A stretch of DNA of 64,000 nucleotides from Sabellastarte sp. h YS-2021 (GCA_964017235.1 OZ024936.1:45249028-45313027), one strand, 5' to 3'. Positions 42,525-54,015 are shown, counted from the first letter of the stretch. The notes: generated by a model from the sequence alone, not told the origin. A program made the numbers and translations.

Positions 42525-43990
42525 TGAACTTTGGATTACGCTGTTTTTGTGTACAATTTAGATAACATACATCAAATAGCAGATACCAACCTTCATATCA
42601 AGCTAAGTAATAGTGAATTTCTGGAAATGTTACTCCTCAAAATCACGGGGGAGACTATCAAATATGCCTCTAAATTTAAAAAGGTAAAGGAACAAGAGAA
42701 CAACAACTATATGAGACATTGAATTGTTAGGAAACTTTAGCACGAGTAATAATGTGGCTGAACTAGAGGGGAAAAGAATTGAACTTCAAGGACTCAGGGA
42801 AAACAAGGTCAAACTGGCTTATGTCATATCGAGGGTACAGTGGTTGAAAGAAAGAGAAAAACCATAAAAATATTTTTCTGCTTTAGAACGGTCAAACTTT
42901 CTTGAAAAACAATGAAACGCATACAAAAAACCCAGTGGGGAAGTTATTACCAACCAAAAAGAAATTCTTACTTCAATAAAAGATTTCTATCAAAATTTAT
43001 TCATGAACAAAGACACTACCTTGTGGGAAAATTATTGAGTTGGGCATTGCTTTAAAAGCAATGAAAAATGGAAAAACCCCAGGTATTGATGGTTTTCCGG
43101 GAGAATTCTTTAAACTCAAATTCTTCCTTCTTAGGGGAATGAACCATGCTTATGAATATGGAGCCATGTTATATCTCCAGAGCAATCAGGTTTTATCAGT
43201 TGGTGGTACATCAGTGACAGTACTCATTTATTTTATGACCTAATGATCATTGTAGAACAAAAAACATTCCAGGTCTTTTAATGTTCGTAGATTTTGAAAA
43301 AGCCTTCTTTTCCATTTCTTGGAAGTTTCTACAATCAGTTTTGAAGCTCCTTGACTTTGGACCCAGTATCATAAAATTGATTCATACCTTTAACAAAAAT
43401 ATCAAAGCAACTATAATGCAATGTGGGGGAATGTCTAGCTTTATAAATACTGAAAAAGGTTGTTACCAAGGTGATCCAATCACACTATATTTATTATATG
43501 TGCACAAATATTAAATTTAATGTTGAAATAAAATCAATCTGCAAGAGGCATAAAGGGGGGCAATACTGAATTTAGACTGACACAATTCGCTGACATCACT
43601 ACTATAATACTGGATGGTATAAGAAGTTTCCTGGTGGCAGCATTAAATATGTTGGACGTTTATGGTCCATGTCTGGGCTCAAAGTAAACCCTGACAAAAC
43701 AAAGTTGATATGGATTATAAGAATAAGATATTGTAAGGACAAATTTGGAAGAGACATTACTCAAAACCCATTGGTAAAATAACAGTTTTGAAAACCTTAA
43801 TTTTAGCAAAGTTCAATCATATATTTATGTCTATTCCCAACCCAAAAATAATATTAATAAAAGAGCTGAACAACATGTTTTATAAATTTATTTGGTAAGA
43901 TAAACCTGAGAAAACAACTTACTAGGGGATATATAAAAGGAGTTTTAAAAAAGCTAGATCTTATTTGGGTTATGAAGGGTTTAAAAATCA
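42525..43990 (+). pseudogene. Decayed LINE A copy
   Basis: Fragments follow the order of the LINE A ORF2 at 23.6-27.4 kb. They are the EN-RT linker (FLEMLLLKITGETIKYASKF), the RT start (GIALKAMKNGKTPGIDGFPG, 43,040), motif A (FVDFEKAFFSISWKFL, 43,285), GCYQGDPITLYLL, a damaged FADD (LTQFADIT), a thumb part, and FNHIFMSIPNPK with NNMFYKFIW at about 43,880. Stops, frameshifts and internal deletions show an old copy. No 3' UTR remains. Confidence 0.8.
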
Positions 43991-44260
43991 GTGACCTAGG
44001 TGAATATAAACTCACTGCTGGGTTAATTACTTTATTATCAATAATACTACCTTAACAATTTTAAATCTAGAGATTATTCACATATTGCATGTAGTTTTAC
44101 ACTTAACCATACTACTATGAAATTAACATGTTGCATTCATTTGTTACATTAAGTTCATTAGCATATGTGAAATATATAACCTTAGGACGTGATTACGTCA
44201 ACGTAGAGCAATTTGACCTATGACCTCAGCTTGACCAAAGGTGAAGGTCATTTAAGTGGT
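43991..44260. other. Spacer
   Basis: AT-rich DNA with nothing recognised. Confidence 0.4.
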
Positions 44261-44590
44261 ACAGGTGATGGGTTCAAAAGCTTCTACAAAGTTTTTTATG
44301 ACGGTGATACTGACATTAACATGTAAAGGAGGGAATAAAGTCTAAAATTACTGAAGGAAGGTTAGTTTACACAGGTGATGGGTTCAAACCCTATGATTAA
44401 ATTGACTGAGAATGAGACTTTACTGGCATTAACATGTGAAGTAGGATTTGAAATGTAGGATTACTGAAGATATGTTAATTTACACAGGTAATGGGTTCAA
44501 ATCCTATGATTGAATTTACTAAGACTAAGAATGTGTTTACATTCTTGAAGAGTTGTAAAAGCCCCAAACCCCAGTATAAGTAGCTATTGG
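44261..44590. repeat. Tandem repeat of about 111 bp, nearly three units
   Basis: ACAGGTGATGGGTTCAAA or its variant starts at 44,261, 44,371 and 44,484. Units share GACATTAACATGTAAAG-like and ATTACTGAAG blocks. The third unit is incomplete and runs into the 3' end of the minus-strand YR gene, so the array may belong to the terminal region of that element. Confidence 0.7.
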
Positions 44591-45253
44591 AGTAGAAGTT
44601 GTTGGAAGGTAGTAGCAACTGTGTCAGAAGCCTGGTGGTCTTGGGTGATGTAGGACCATACACACTCTGATGTTCAGGTGCCCTGGCTTTGGATGCTTTG
44701 CAGAGGGACGCTAGAGTTAAAAGCCAGGGTGGCACCTGCATACCTGAGACTATGAAAAGTAATACTAGAATGTTTCAATTGTAATCTATCCAGGATAAGG
44801 GTGAACATTTTTCTGAGCCGTGTATCTGAGAGGGGAACCCAGGAGCCTCTGCATTGGATTTGAAATAAAAGAACACTGGAACCTTTGGGAGTGAGTCTCA
44901 GCAATTTCTTAATGGCTGCTACTGGCCAAATAGGAGAAGAACCTACAGCCGGAATTTTTAAAAGGTGAAATGAATTTCTCATTTGGATGGTTTTAGACCA
45001 TTTAAGCAGCAACAAGGTACCTGGGTGAGCAAAGAATACGTCCCCTCTACCCAGTTGTTTCAAAGGATCGTACATTGTTATGGAATGGGGTACCAGGTTT
45101 GATATGCGCATGAAACTAAAGAATGAGGTCAAGATTGCTGCCTTGATGACAAAGCCCATGTAAATACTGTCACAAATATTAGCTATTATCGTAAGTGTGG
45201 GAATGTCAATAATGGCCTTGAGTTTAACTGTCCGTGGGGCAGATCTGGCCACA
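44591..45253 (-). pseudogene. YR element 3 tyrosine recombinase, C-terminal part
   Basis: The minus strand reads ILTSFFSFMRISNLVPHSIT (box A Arg), FFAHPGTLLLLKWSKTIQ, IWPVAAIKKLL and SITFHSLRYAGATLAFN (His and Arg). The catalytic tail ends SQGT, stop, TSECVWSYITQDHQ: the Trp expected after HGT is a TGA (about 44,672-44,674) while the Tyr is still present. The N-terminal half is at 51,129-51,507, separated by the LINE A insertion. It is the same gene, split by 5.9 kb of younger DNA. Confidence 0.85.
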
Positions 45254-46066
45254 AACAGTCAAAGAATTGGGAAAGGTCTTGCTTAACATGAAAAACAATA
45301 AAACTCCTGGCATGGATGGCTTCCCTGTAGAATTTTTAAAAGTTTTTGGTGTGATCTGAAATTTTTTATTCTAAGAGCCATAAATTGATGCTATGAGAAG
45401 GGTCTATTATCTATCTCTTTACGTTCAGAAGTTATAACTTGTATCCCAAAAGGGGACAAGTCTCGAGAATTTCTGAAGAATTGGAGACCAATTTCTCTTT
45501 TGAGTAGTCTTTATAAATTGGCATCTGCAACGATTGCTGGGAGACTTAAAAAGGTTCTAGATAAATTAATATCAGATTCGCAATGTGGCTTCATTAAAGG
45601 AAGATTTATAGGGGAGTCTAAACGATTGGTATACGATCTAATGCACAACACGGAATCAAAAAATATCAATGGGTTATTAATGTTGATAGATTTTGAAAAA
45701 GCGTTTGATTCTATTTCTTGGAAATTTATGTATAAAACTTTAGAATTTTTAGGTTTTGGCAAAAAAATGTAAACTGGATTAAGCTTTTTAACAACAAAAT
45801 ATCTGCTTCTGTTTTACAAGTTGGTATTAAGTCAGAATCCTTTAGCATAGAACGTGGATGTAAACAAGGCGACCCCATTGCACCATATCTTTTTATGATA
45901 TCAATCATATCTTCACTTGTTTACCCTCTCCATCTGCTCACTTCTATAAATCCTTTACGAAAATGCTCTATGATTTTCTATGGGACAACAAGCCTGATAA
46001 AATTAAAAGAATACATATTTCGCAAGACTACAAAAATGGTGGTCTCAGAATGGTAAACATAGAAAA
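45254..46066 (+). pseudogene. LINE A copy 3, left part (5'-truncated)
   Basis: Begins in the RT (LLNMKNNKTPG, DGFPVEFLK) and continues with NWRPISLLSSLYKLASATIA and LMLIDFEKAFDSISWKFMYK, then QGDPIAPYLFM. A deletion removes the FADD region and about 160 codons up to FTCLPSPSAHFYKS, and it resumes to GGLRMVNIEK. It is inserted in the YR gene of element 3 with the 11-bp duplication ATCTGGCCACA at 45,243-45,253 and 51,129-51,139. LINE B interrupts it at 46,067. Confidence 0.85.
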
Positions 46067-49000
46067 AATTTTTTTTTTTATATTTTATTTATTTTTGATA
46101 AGTACAAAGTGAGATACAGGTGATACAATAAAGACATATTTAGATACATAAAAAAAATCTTGTGACCAAAGAACAAGGCATAGTAAAACAACATAGCTTA
46201 CCAAATCTTGCTTTAAACAGATCACTCTTGTCTTGGTATTCACAAATATATTTTGCACATTCATTCACAATACACTTTGTAGCTTGCCAAATCTCTCTAT
46301 GTACAAATGACACTTGTTTTGGTTCATATATACATGTTGTTCAATGCAAAGCTTATCCTTGATAGCACACAAGAAAGAATATAAAGAAGGTAAACTTAAC
46401 AGCTTTGCATCCTTCTTACACACATAAATATAATATTTTCCCCAAAGCACAATATAATTAACAATAAAGAAAAGTTCACTATCATAATTCAAAAAACCCA
46501 TTAAAGCTTCCAGCACTGTAAACTTTATCTTGACTGAAAGACAGGAAGCCATCCACATTTCAACCTGTTGCCAAAAGGTGTGGCTATGCTCACAGTAGTA
46601 AAAGTAATGCTCAATATTATCAATGTTTTGACACAGGTCGCATTGCGGTGATTCTTTTATATTCCATTTTGCTAAATTATAGTTACAGTTTGTAACTCTA
46701 TGCAAAATTTTATATTGTAGGGCAACAACAAAAGAATCTTTGACAATTTTTGAGGGTAAAGAGTAAATCTTTTTCCAGTCAACCAAGTCTAAGAAGGGAT
46801 AATACTCTATCCATTTATATTCACTAGTTGGAACAATTTGCTGAGATTCAATCAAATGGTTATATACTTTTTTAAAATTAATCTTGCCAATGTTTTCAAT
46901 ACATAAGTTTGGAATGTTTAGAAGCAGGTTGACATTTGATTGTTTAGGCAACAAGCTTATCTTAGACTTCATGCAGCTAACTAGCTTATTGTATCTCAGT
47001 AGGTCCAGGGAAACCCCAAATTTGGTTTCAATACTCTGTTTACTCAGGAATGAACCATCTTCATTAACTATGTCCTGAACTTTGTTTACATCAACAACAG
47101 CCAAATCGTTGTATTCAGTAGTTATAGCCTTTTTTCCAATAAGTATAAGATCATTATAGAATAGTGGCTCAAGCAAAAATTCTTTAAAGGATTTTGGTTC
47201 AATTGTAATGAAATTATACCACGCAGATATGAGGCTACAGTAAAAAGCAGTTTGGGGTTTTGACTTGAAACTTTTGTAGAAGCGCTTTTTGAGCAGCTTT
47301 TCTTTGTCGAAATTCGACAGTGATTCCATTAAAACCTTCCATTTAGCTTTAACAGGATCACAGTATCTTTTAATCCACATAACTTTCACTGCTGTAACAG
47401 TATCTAAAACAGATACCATCTTTAAACCCCCTCTTTCTATTGGTTGGAGGAGAGTGCTTTTGGAAACGAGATGTTTTCTATTGCTCCAGATAAAATTGAA
47501 CAACATTCTATCTAGATCTGCTAAATATTTATCAAACAGAGGCACAACAGAAGCTAATGATAGAATATGTGGGACAACTAGACTTTTCACAATAGTAATT
47601 TTACCTTTTAAGGTTAGCGAACGTGGTTGCCATGAAAACAAAATATTTTTTATACTATCATGCTTTTCCTTAATATTTAAAGCAATCATTTCATCAGAAT
47701 TAAGGAAAAACCATGTTCCCAAGGTTTTAAATGGTCTATTTATCCAGCTTATTCCTATTTTTTTGTCTTCATATAGTGATCCGTCATTATATACTATCAT
47801 AGCTTCTGTCTTATTTTTGTTCAGTTTAAGGCCTGCATATCGATAAAATTCTTCAAATGTCTGTATAGCTGACCTCACTGACCTGTTATCTTTTAAGAAT
47901 AGCGTCATATCATCCGCTAACTGGCACAGCTTGATGCATGTATTATTTATGGTTATTCCTTTAACAACAGTCAAAGAACGCAATATAGTAGCAATAACCT
48001 CTGCTGGCAATAAAAATAATAGGGCACTAATAGGACAACCTTGTCGGATGCCTCTAGAGAGCTTGAAGTATGTAGATGGGTGGCCATTATTTGAGACACA
48101 GCTCTCAGTATCGCAGTACAGAATGGATATCCATCGTTGGAAGTTCACACCAAAACCATAATGTTTCAAACAAATATTAAGGAAATTCCAATTTATGGTG
48201 TCAAAAGCCTTTTCAAAATCAACAAGAAGGATAATGCAGGGATGTTGTTTTAGTTTACAAAATTCAATCATGTCGCCAATCAGTCTAGTGTTTTCACCAC
48301 AAAATCTATTTTCCATATAGCCTATTTGATCAGGATTTATAATTTCTTTCAAAGCTGTCTTCAATCTATTTGATAGTAATTTAGCTAAAATTTTGTAGTC
48401 TGCATTTAGAATTGACAATGGGCGCCAAGATTTCAAATCTGTTAGATCTTTACCTTTCTTGGGTATCAAACAAAGGACACCTTGACGTTGACTTAGTATC
48501 AACTTGCCTGATTCAAAGGCTTCCAAGTAGGTTTGAAAAACAATATCTGATATATCATTCCAAAATATCTTGTAAAACTCAGCTGGAAAGCCATCAGGGC
48601 CAGGTGTTTTATTATTTTTCAGTTCTAGGATTGCTTTTTTAACTTCCTCTAAACAAATTGGACAATCACAAATTTCTTTTGATGTTTTGGAAATTTGAGG
48701 GAGGTTGCAGCTAAATAAATACTCATCAATACATTCATTAGAGACATTGTTAGGAGGACATGTATATAATTTAGAGTAGAATTCTCTCTGTGCTGAAAGG
48801 ATTTCATCAGGCTTCTTTATGATCTTGTCTGCGATAATTAAAGAACGAATGTGCTTTTTATTGCTGTTTGCCTTTTCAAGATTAAGGAAAAACTTTGTCG
48901 GTTTTTCATACTCCTCTGTAAATTTGGACCTTGTCCTTATGATGCATCCTCTTGCACGTTCGTTATAAATATTTTCAATTTTAGATTTTGTCCGATTTAT

Positions 49001-49813
49001 TTCGTCAAGATAATCCAAAGTAGGTTGGGTACTTACCAACTCCTCTAGTTCTGCCAACCTGTTTGACAGAGTTTTTAATAAATCATTTGAACACATGTTT
49101 TTACGTATAGCAAAGGTGATAGACTCTGTCCGGATTCTGCATTTAATAAAATCCCAGACTAAATTTTTATTTTGAAGATTTTGAGCATCTAATTTTGCTA
49201 TGTTTATAGTATCTTTTATCACATTAACGTATTCATTATCTAGAAGAAGACCTGTGTTTAATTTCCAAAGACCCCTTCCACGTTTATTCTCAACTTCAAT
49301 GTCAAAAATTAGAAGAAGTAAACTATGGTCTGATTTTATACTAGGAACAATATCTGTTTTGCACAGATGGTATTGCAAATGAGACGAGATAAGAAAATAG
49401 TCAATTCTTGATTGGGAAAAACCAAAGCGGGTCCGTTCTCGTCTGGTAAATCTTGTTATATTTGCATTCTTAAGTCGCCAAATGTCAATTAAATCTAATG
49501 TTTCACACATTTGCAAAAGAGAATCACCATAGGATGGGGTGCCAGTTGAGTTTGAATTTGTCAAATTATCCAGACATATGTTAAGATCACCCCCTAAGAT
49601 GATATTATCACCTACAAAATTTGACATTTGGTCGTTAAGAAAACATCCAAAGTCAATCTGCTGAGACCTTTTATCAGATGTAGGGGCATACAGGTTTACT
49701 ATTGTCAATGGGTAGGTGCCATAGTTGCATTGCAATAGGAGGAATCTACCATCGTTATCACGAAATACCAAGCTAATATCAATCGGTAGGTTTTTTGTTA
49801 TAAGGATTGCCAC
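46067..49813 (-). mobile_element. LINE B (L1/Tx1-like), minus-strand insertion in LINE A
   Basis: Flanked by the 11-bp duplication AACATAGAAAA at 46,056-46,066 and 49,814-49,824. The T-rich left edge (46,069-46,079) is the A tail of the minus-strand element, and the right edge is the 5'-truncated end, inside the endonuclease domain. A 3' UTR of about 190 bp lies left of the stop codon. It is the youngest of the three nested elements by position and by its intact frame. Confidence 0.92.
46265..49813 (-). CDS. LINE B ORF2 (5'-truncated endonuclease, intact RT)
   Basis: An uninterrupted frame of about 1,180 codons. The endonuclease lacks its first 70-80 residues, and what remains has VAILITKNL, LTIVNLYAPTSDK, ILGGDLNICLD, SRIDYFLISS and KSDHSLLLLIFD. 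The RT shows ELKNNKTPGPDGFPAEFYK, SWRPLSILNADYKILA, LLVDFEKAFDTINWNFL (catalytic Asp), RQGCPISALLFLLPAEV and LADDMTLFL (Asp pair, Leu in place of the usual Phe or Tyr). A C-terminal CDLCQNIDNIEHYFYYC box follows. The listed Met at 49,834 (MDKIF) belongs to antisense LINE A sequence and is not the native start. Without the N-terminal EN the copy should be unable to nick targets itself. Confidence 0.9.
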   Translation of the reverse strand: MAILITKNLPIDISLVFRDNDGRFLLLQCNYGTYPLTIVNLYAPTSDKRSQQIDFGCFLNDQMSNFVGDNIILGGDLNICLDNLTNSNSTGTPSYGDSLLQMCETLDLIDIWRLKNANITRFTRRERTRFGFSQSRIDYFLISSHLQYHLCKTDIVPSIKSDHSLLLLIFDIEVENKRGRGLWKLNTGLLLDNEYVNVIKDTINIAKLDAQNLQNKNLVWDFIKCRIRTESITFAIRKNMCSNDLLKTLSNRLAELEELVSTQPTLDYLDEINRTKSKIENIYNERARGCIIRTRSKFTEEYEKPTKFFLNLEKANSNKKHIRSLIIADKIIKKPDEILSAQREFYSKLYTCPPNNVSNECIDEYLFSCNLPQISKTSKEICDCPICLEEVKKAILELKNNKTPGPDGFPAEFYKIFWNDISDIVFQTYLEAFESGKLILSQRQGVLCLIPKKGKDLTDLKSWRPLSILNADYKILAKLLSNRLKTALKEIINPDQIGYMENRFCGENTRLIGDMIEFCKLKQHPCIILLVDFEKAFDTINWNFLNICLKHYGFGVNFQRWISILYCDTESCVSNNGHPSTYFKLSRGIRQGCPISALLFLLPAEVIATILRSLTVVKGITINNTCIKLCQLADDMTLFLKDNRSVRSAIQTFEEFYRYAGLKLNKNKTEAMIVYNDGSLYEDKKIGISWINRPFKTLGTWFFLNSDEMIALNIKEKHDSIKNILFSWQPRSLTLKGKITIVKSLVVPHILSLASVVPLFDKYLADLDRMLFNFIWSNRKHLVSKSTLLQPIERGGLKMVSVLDTVTAVKVMWIKRYCDPVKAKWKVLMESLSNFDKEKLLKKRFYKSFKSKPQTAFYCSLISAWYNFITIEPKSFKEFLLEPLFYNDLILIGKKAITTEYNDLAVVDVNKVQDIVNEDGSFLSKQSIETKFGVSLDLLRYNKLVSCMKSKISLLPKQSNVNLLLNIPNLCIENIGKINFKKVYNHLIESQQIVPTSEYKWIEYYPFLDLVDWKKIYSLPSKIVKDSFVVALQYKILHRVTNCNYNLAKWNIKESPQCDLCQNIDNIEHYFYYCEHSHTFWQQVEMWMASCLSVKIKFTVLEALMGFLNYDSELFFIVNYIVLWGKYYIYVCKKDAKLLSLPSLYSFLCAIKDKLCIEQHVYMNQNKCHLYIERFGKLQSVL

Positions 49814-49824
49814 AACATAGAAAA

Positions 49825-51128
49825 TTTTATCCATTCTCTAAAACTCACCTGGAGAAAAAGACTATTTCTTGGCAAAAACTCTCCTTGGGTTTTACTGTCT
49901 CAAGTATCAATTCCAGATATAAACAATTTAATTGTATATGGCTCTGTTTGGGGTTGTAATACTATAAAGAAAAACACTGGTATGAACCAATTTTGGAAAG
50001 ATGTGTTATTGTCATGGGTTAAATACTCCAATAAAGTCAAGATTGAAAACAATTCCGATATCTTGGCCTCACCAATATGGTACAATCCAGACATATCTCA
50101 AACAACTTTATTTTTTCCACAGTGGTTCAAACATGGAATTACTTATATTGGTGATTTAATAAAAAACAACTGGAGCTTCTTAAGTGAGCTCAAAATAGAA
50201 AAGATCTATGGATTTGAACCTACCAATTTTTTGGAACACTTCAGATTAAAAACACTGTGATTCTCTAGTTAAAAAGCATAAGAATAAGGAGTCGTGTATA
50301 TTTGAAAAACCATGTATACCTAAAACTTTATCTATTGTTTTCAATAAAAGTGGGGCAAAGCCCTTCTACAACATTTTAAACGAGGCTACTTGTGATATGA
50401 AATTTAAGACCAAATGGAATGAAGACTTGGGTATTGAAATCAAAAAATATACATGGGAACAATTTTTTACTGTTTGTTTCAAAACAGTACAGGAAAACAA
50501 ATTAATTTGGTTTCAATATAGGCTTATCCATAGGATTTTAGGTACACAGAGGTTAGTGTATAAAATGGGAATAGTTCAATCGGAATTATGTTTGATGTGT
50601 CAGTCTAATACTGAAACATTAAAACATCTTTTCTATGATTGTTCTATATCTCGCCAAATCTGGAATGATGTGAGGCTGTGGATTACTTCAAAAACTGGTT
50701 TCAGTTTGAAACTCTCTCCTCAAGAAATTTTGCTAGGATACACAATGAGAGACCAACATTTCCTTCCTGTCAATACAATAATAATGATCGTAAAGAGTCA
50801 TATATTCTCTAATTCAAGACAACAAAAACCGTTTGATAATGTACATCTCAAAAAGTATTTGAGGAACAAAAGTTACTGTCAACTTACAACCAGACTGTAG
50901 AAAAATTTAGTAAAAGTTGGGCTGTATTTAATAAATTGTTTACTTAAAATTTATTTTATGAAAATTTTGTGAAATATACTCAACCTTCTGTGTTTTAGTG
51001 TAAATTTCATGTATCTCGATGTGTAAATATTTAAAAGTTACTATAACTGGAACACCTCCTTGCCAGGGTGTGTGTACCTCCAGATCAGTGTAATGGCAAG
51101 TTCTAATGGTAGCAATAAAAGAACATTT
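49825..51128 (+). pseudogene. LINE A copy 3, right part with conserved 3' end
   Basis: Resumes where the left part stopped: NFIHSLKLTWRKRLFLGKNS, FWKDVLLSWVKYSN, ILASPIWYNPDISQTTLFFP, then (after a frame change near 50,260) TWEQFFTVCFKTVQ, the Cys/His box CLMCQSNTETLKHLFYDC and the C-terminus. The 3' UTR holds GCCAGGGTGTGTGTACCTCC and AGTGTAATGGCAAG, similar to the end of the 23.6-27.6 kb copy, and stops at AATAAAAGAAC before the target duplication at 51,129. Confidence 0.85.
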
Positions 51129-51507
51129 ATCTGGCCACAGACTAAGTGAAGTATTTTATTCTTTTGTCTTCAAGAGGAGATGTGTTCAAACCGAAGAAGC
51201 AAAGCTTGATACGAATTGCCGATACGTGATTGCAAAGAGAGGAATGAGAACTTTTATTGGTGACCATGAATTCTAAGAACATTAAGACTTGATCTGAATT
51301 TAAATTGAGAATGTCGAAGCCAGCAAATATCAGAAAAGCCAGAAAAATCCTAAACATGGAGTCATACGACCTTGAGGTGGAGGCAGCCAGTGAACTATGG
51401 ACTAAGAAAAGGAGTAAGAATTTAGGGGAATATTTCAGACATAAAATTGTATTATCTACCTCACCTACATGTGGCCTTGTCATGAAAATGAAGAAGCACT
51501 TTACCAT
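51129..51507 (-). pseudogene. YR element 3 tyrosine recombinase, N-terminal part
   Basis: SSLAASTSRSYDSMFRIFLA, LNSDQVLMFLEFMVTN and LCNHVSAIRIKLCFFGLN form the SAM-like N-terminal domain that precedes the catalytic half in the sister elements. The frame runs into the LINE A target duplication at 51,139-51,129 and continues in the catalytic part at 45,253. This confirms that one gene was split. Confidence 0.8.
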
Positions 51508-51970
51508 TTATTTTTTTCATATGAAGAAAGCTCTCATTTTTGTGGCGATATCAAAGTATGGGTAAAAGAAGTCTTAGAGGTTGAAATAGTATTAAGTTCA
51601 AGCACAGTCATTTTTGGGAATTAGGAATTAGAGACGCCTAATTATTTAGTCAATATACTTAGCATTACAGCTAAATATTATATTTTCCAATGTTAAGGAA
51701 AGCCTATAAAGTTGAATATTTCAGGTTTTCCAAGATTTGAAAACAATATGTACAATAAACAAAAGTACTTGGCTAAAATAGAAATGCATAGAGAAATATA
51801 TATGAAAAAGTGGTCAGTGTTTACAATTTGTTGAACGATTTTTGACATGTATTACCTGCAACACCTATGCAAATGCACAACCGACCTCAGATGTCATGCA
51901 TTGAATGAGTAACATATTTAGAAACCTTTCTAAGCAGAATGTGTAATGCGTAATGTGTAAGCATATTTAT
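51508..51970. other. Degraded interior of YR element 3
   Basis: RNase H and most of RT would be expected here. I see only AT-rich sequence, so that part has been deleted or has decayed. Confidence 0.4.
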
Positions 51971-52372
51971 CTATCTGTTGTATAAAATCTCTCCTGTGTT
52001 GAACTTAATGAAATGAACTGTGAATATAACCTCGATGGGGGTTTTTGTTGTTCTCGCCCCTCCGAGGATTGGTTGAATATTGTTAAAAAGGGCGAATAAA
52101 ATATGTTTGACAGCAAAAATAAAATTTACAGACTGAGATCCGAACGAGAGATCCAAGATAACTCTACACCCCTCCCCTTTTGGTCAGGTCATTAATGCCG
52201 ACCAAGTATAAGCATGGTGGGGGGGGCATTGAAAAGGGCCTAACAACGCCCCCTCATTTAATTCAGTTTGTATATACTCAGTTACAGCCCGGGGGTAGTC
52301 ACATGCTAAAGAGTGATTATCTCTGGCATTAGATACGATTGTATTGTATTGTATGACCCACATTTCTATCAA
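51971..52372 (-). pseudogene. YR element 3 RT, N-terminal fragment
   Basis: The minus strand reads SLACDYPRAVTEYIQTELNE, GALLGPFQCPPHHAYTWSAL and then LDLSFGSQSVN, which equals the start of RT (compare LLGPFEQKPHPLFTWSPL and LDLSYGEGSVN in element 2). Everything after that block, including both catalytic sites, is missing. Confidence 0.8.
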
Positions 52373-52796
52373 AATTTATATCAACTTTATTCACAGTAGT
52401 AGTCAACATGGGAGACCTGCTCTCCTGGTGGGACCCACATTTGCTTATACTTTCTCTTTTCATGACTTGGTCCTTACCACAAAATGTTGATTTTTTTTGT
52501 TCAAATGTAACTTAAGTAGAGGTACAACTATAAATTGTTGAACTTTAATGCCTCTCACATTGCCATAGGGGCTATGTAACTTTAACACAGCAAAAATAGA
52601 TGAATTAAATAAAAGGTAATATGCCTTACACTGTAAATTACGGGGAGAACCCCTTAAAAGACACCCATCACCATGATTAAGAAAATTATGATTGCAGTTT
52701 TGTAAACAAACAGTAGTGCAGTCTTGTCCCTATTCTGATCCCTTCTTTTTGTTGAATCACTCACTTTCTGTATGGTTGTTGTTACATTTAAGAGTT
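52373..52796. other. Degraded gag-RT junction of YR element 3
   Basis: No protein segment is readable. The stretch contains a GGGACC-rich piece near 52,430 and AT-rich DNA. Confidence 0.4.
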
Positions 52797-54015
52797 TTAA
52801 AGCAATAAAGGCATACATGTCTGAAAAACGTGGTTCCACTTGAGTTGGCATGGTCTTGTACCTGAGGGCATGTCAACTGCATTCAAACCACGTGTTAAGG
52901 GGTTCAAAGTTGATTTGCTGGTGTTGTTTTGGAGATAATGTGACAAATCCATTGAACACTGCCATTTGAGAAAACTATTTTCAGCCAGGAATCTAGGGTT
53001 TGCCCAAGTAATACTTTTGTCTTCTGTGCGATGCATAGCAACAACAAATGCACCTGGTGCAATGTACCACAATAAATATTTACTTGGTTTAACAGTTTCC
53101 AATAATTCTCCCAACAAATGTCAGCTCATCTCGGGATTCTGAGTATCTAAAACATTGGTGAGAAAACCAGCCACAAACTAACCCAGGGTAAAGTCGTCAT
53201 AGGCTGTTCATTTTCTTGTGGCTACAGACGGGAACAACTCATTTGGCCATCTCATGTAAACGGGGGCACAAAGGGTATCAGTACTATTATTGTGTGCGCT
53301 TTTTTTCTATTGATACTATTACCTTGTGACAGTTCCTATTTCATGTGAGCCTCAAGGATGGCTACTCTCTCCTCCACCAGTCTCTGAATGACAGGATTCA
53401 CTTTCAAAAGGTCCATGTCGACATTGAAGGTGATTTAGACATTGTTCCAGTAACACACGGTAGACCAGAACTCACATTAGTAAATTGATGATCTATTGTT
53501 TTCTGTATAGAACAATTCAGAGGTGTTACTCCCAAGTGGACAACAGGTTTTGGCTTCTTTGCCCTTGCGGGTGTAGGTGTGGATTTAAATGTAACCACTG
53601 TATCCAGGAATGTTTGTGCACGTCGCCATCCCTTCATCACTGCATATAGGGTGTCCAGTCAAAAACAGAGAAGCACAATCATCTGACAAGTGTGCTGACT
53701 CTCTTAGACTTCTCACGAGAACGTGACTTGCGGGTTGGTGTGATTCCCATTGTTGAGTCCATTCTAAATGTGAGGCCTGAGATCTGGGCTTCGATAACGG
53801 ATAGTTTATCGATAAAGGTAGATGTTAAGTACTAGGTCCAAGACTTTGTTACCCTGCGAGATCTCGTTGACAACCTTGCTACGTGGTGTTTTCTTCATCA
53901 AGCTTTCACAACTTGCGCCTCTTTTTTCTTCTTGTGAGTTCTTAACCTTTTTCCATTTATTATTAATTAGGTTTTTGTGTGTGTCACCACACCTTTTACA
54001 AAGAAGCAACACCAT
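52797..54015 (-). pseudogene. YR element 3 gag
   Basis: Segments match the gag of element 2 in order: LLCKRCGDTHKNLINNKWKK (53,900-54,015), a Ser/Arg stretch (RKSRSREK), FLDTVVTFKSTPTPARAKKP (about 53,580) with HLGVTPLN, and LGELLETVKPSKYLLWYIAP with GAFVVAMHRTEDKSITWANP (about 53,000-53,110). The zinc module is only weakly recognisable at the end. Frame breaks are numerous. Confidence 0.75.

Noticed and set aside
47289-47846. 185-codon plus-strand frame
   Set aside because: Antisense shadow of the LINE B ORF2.
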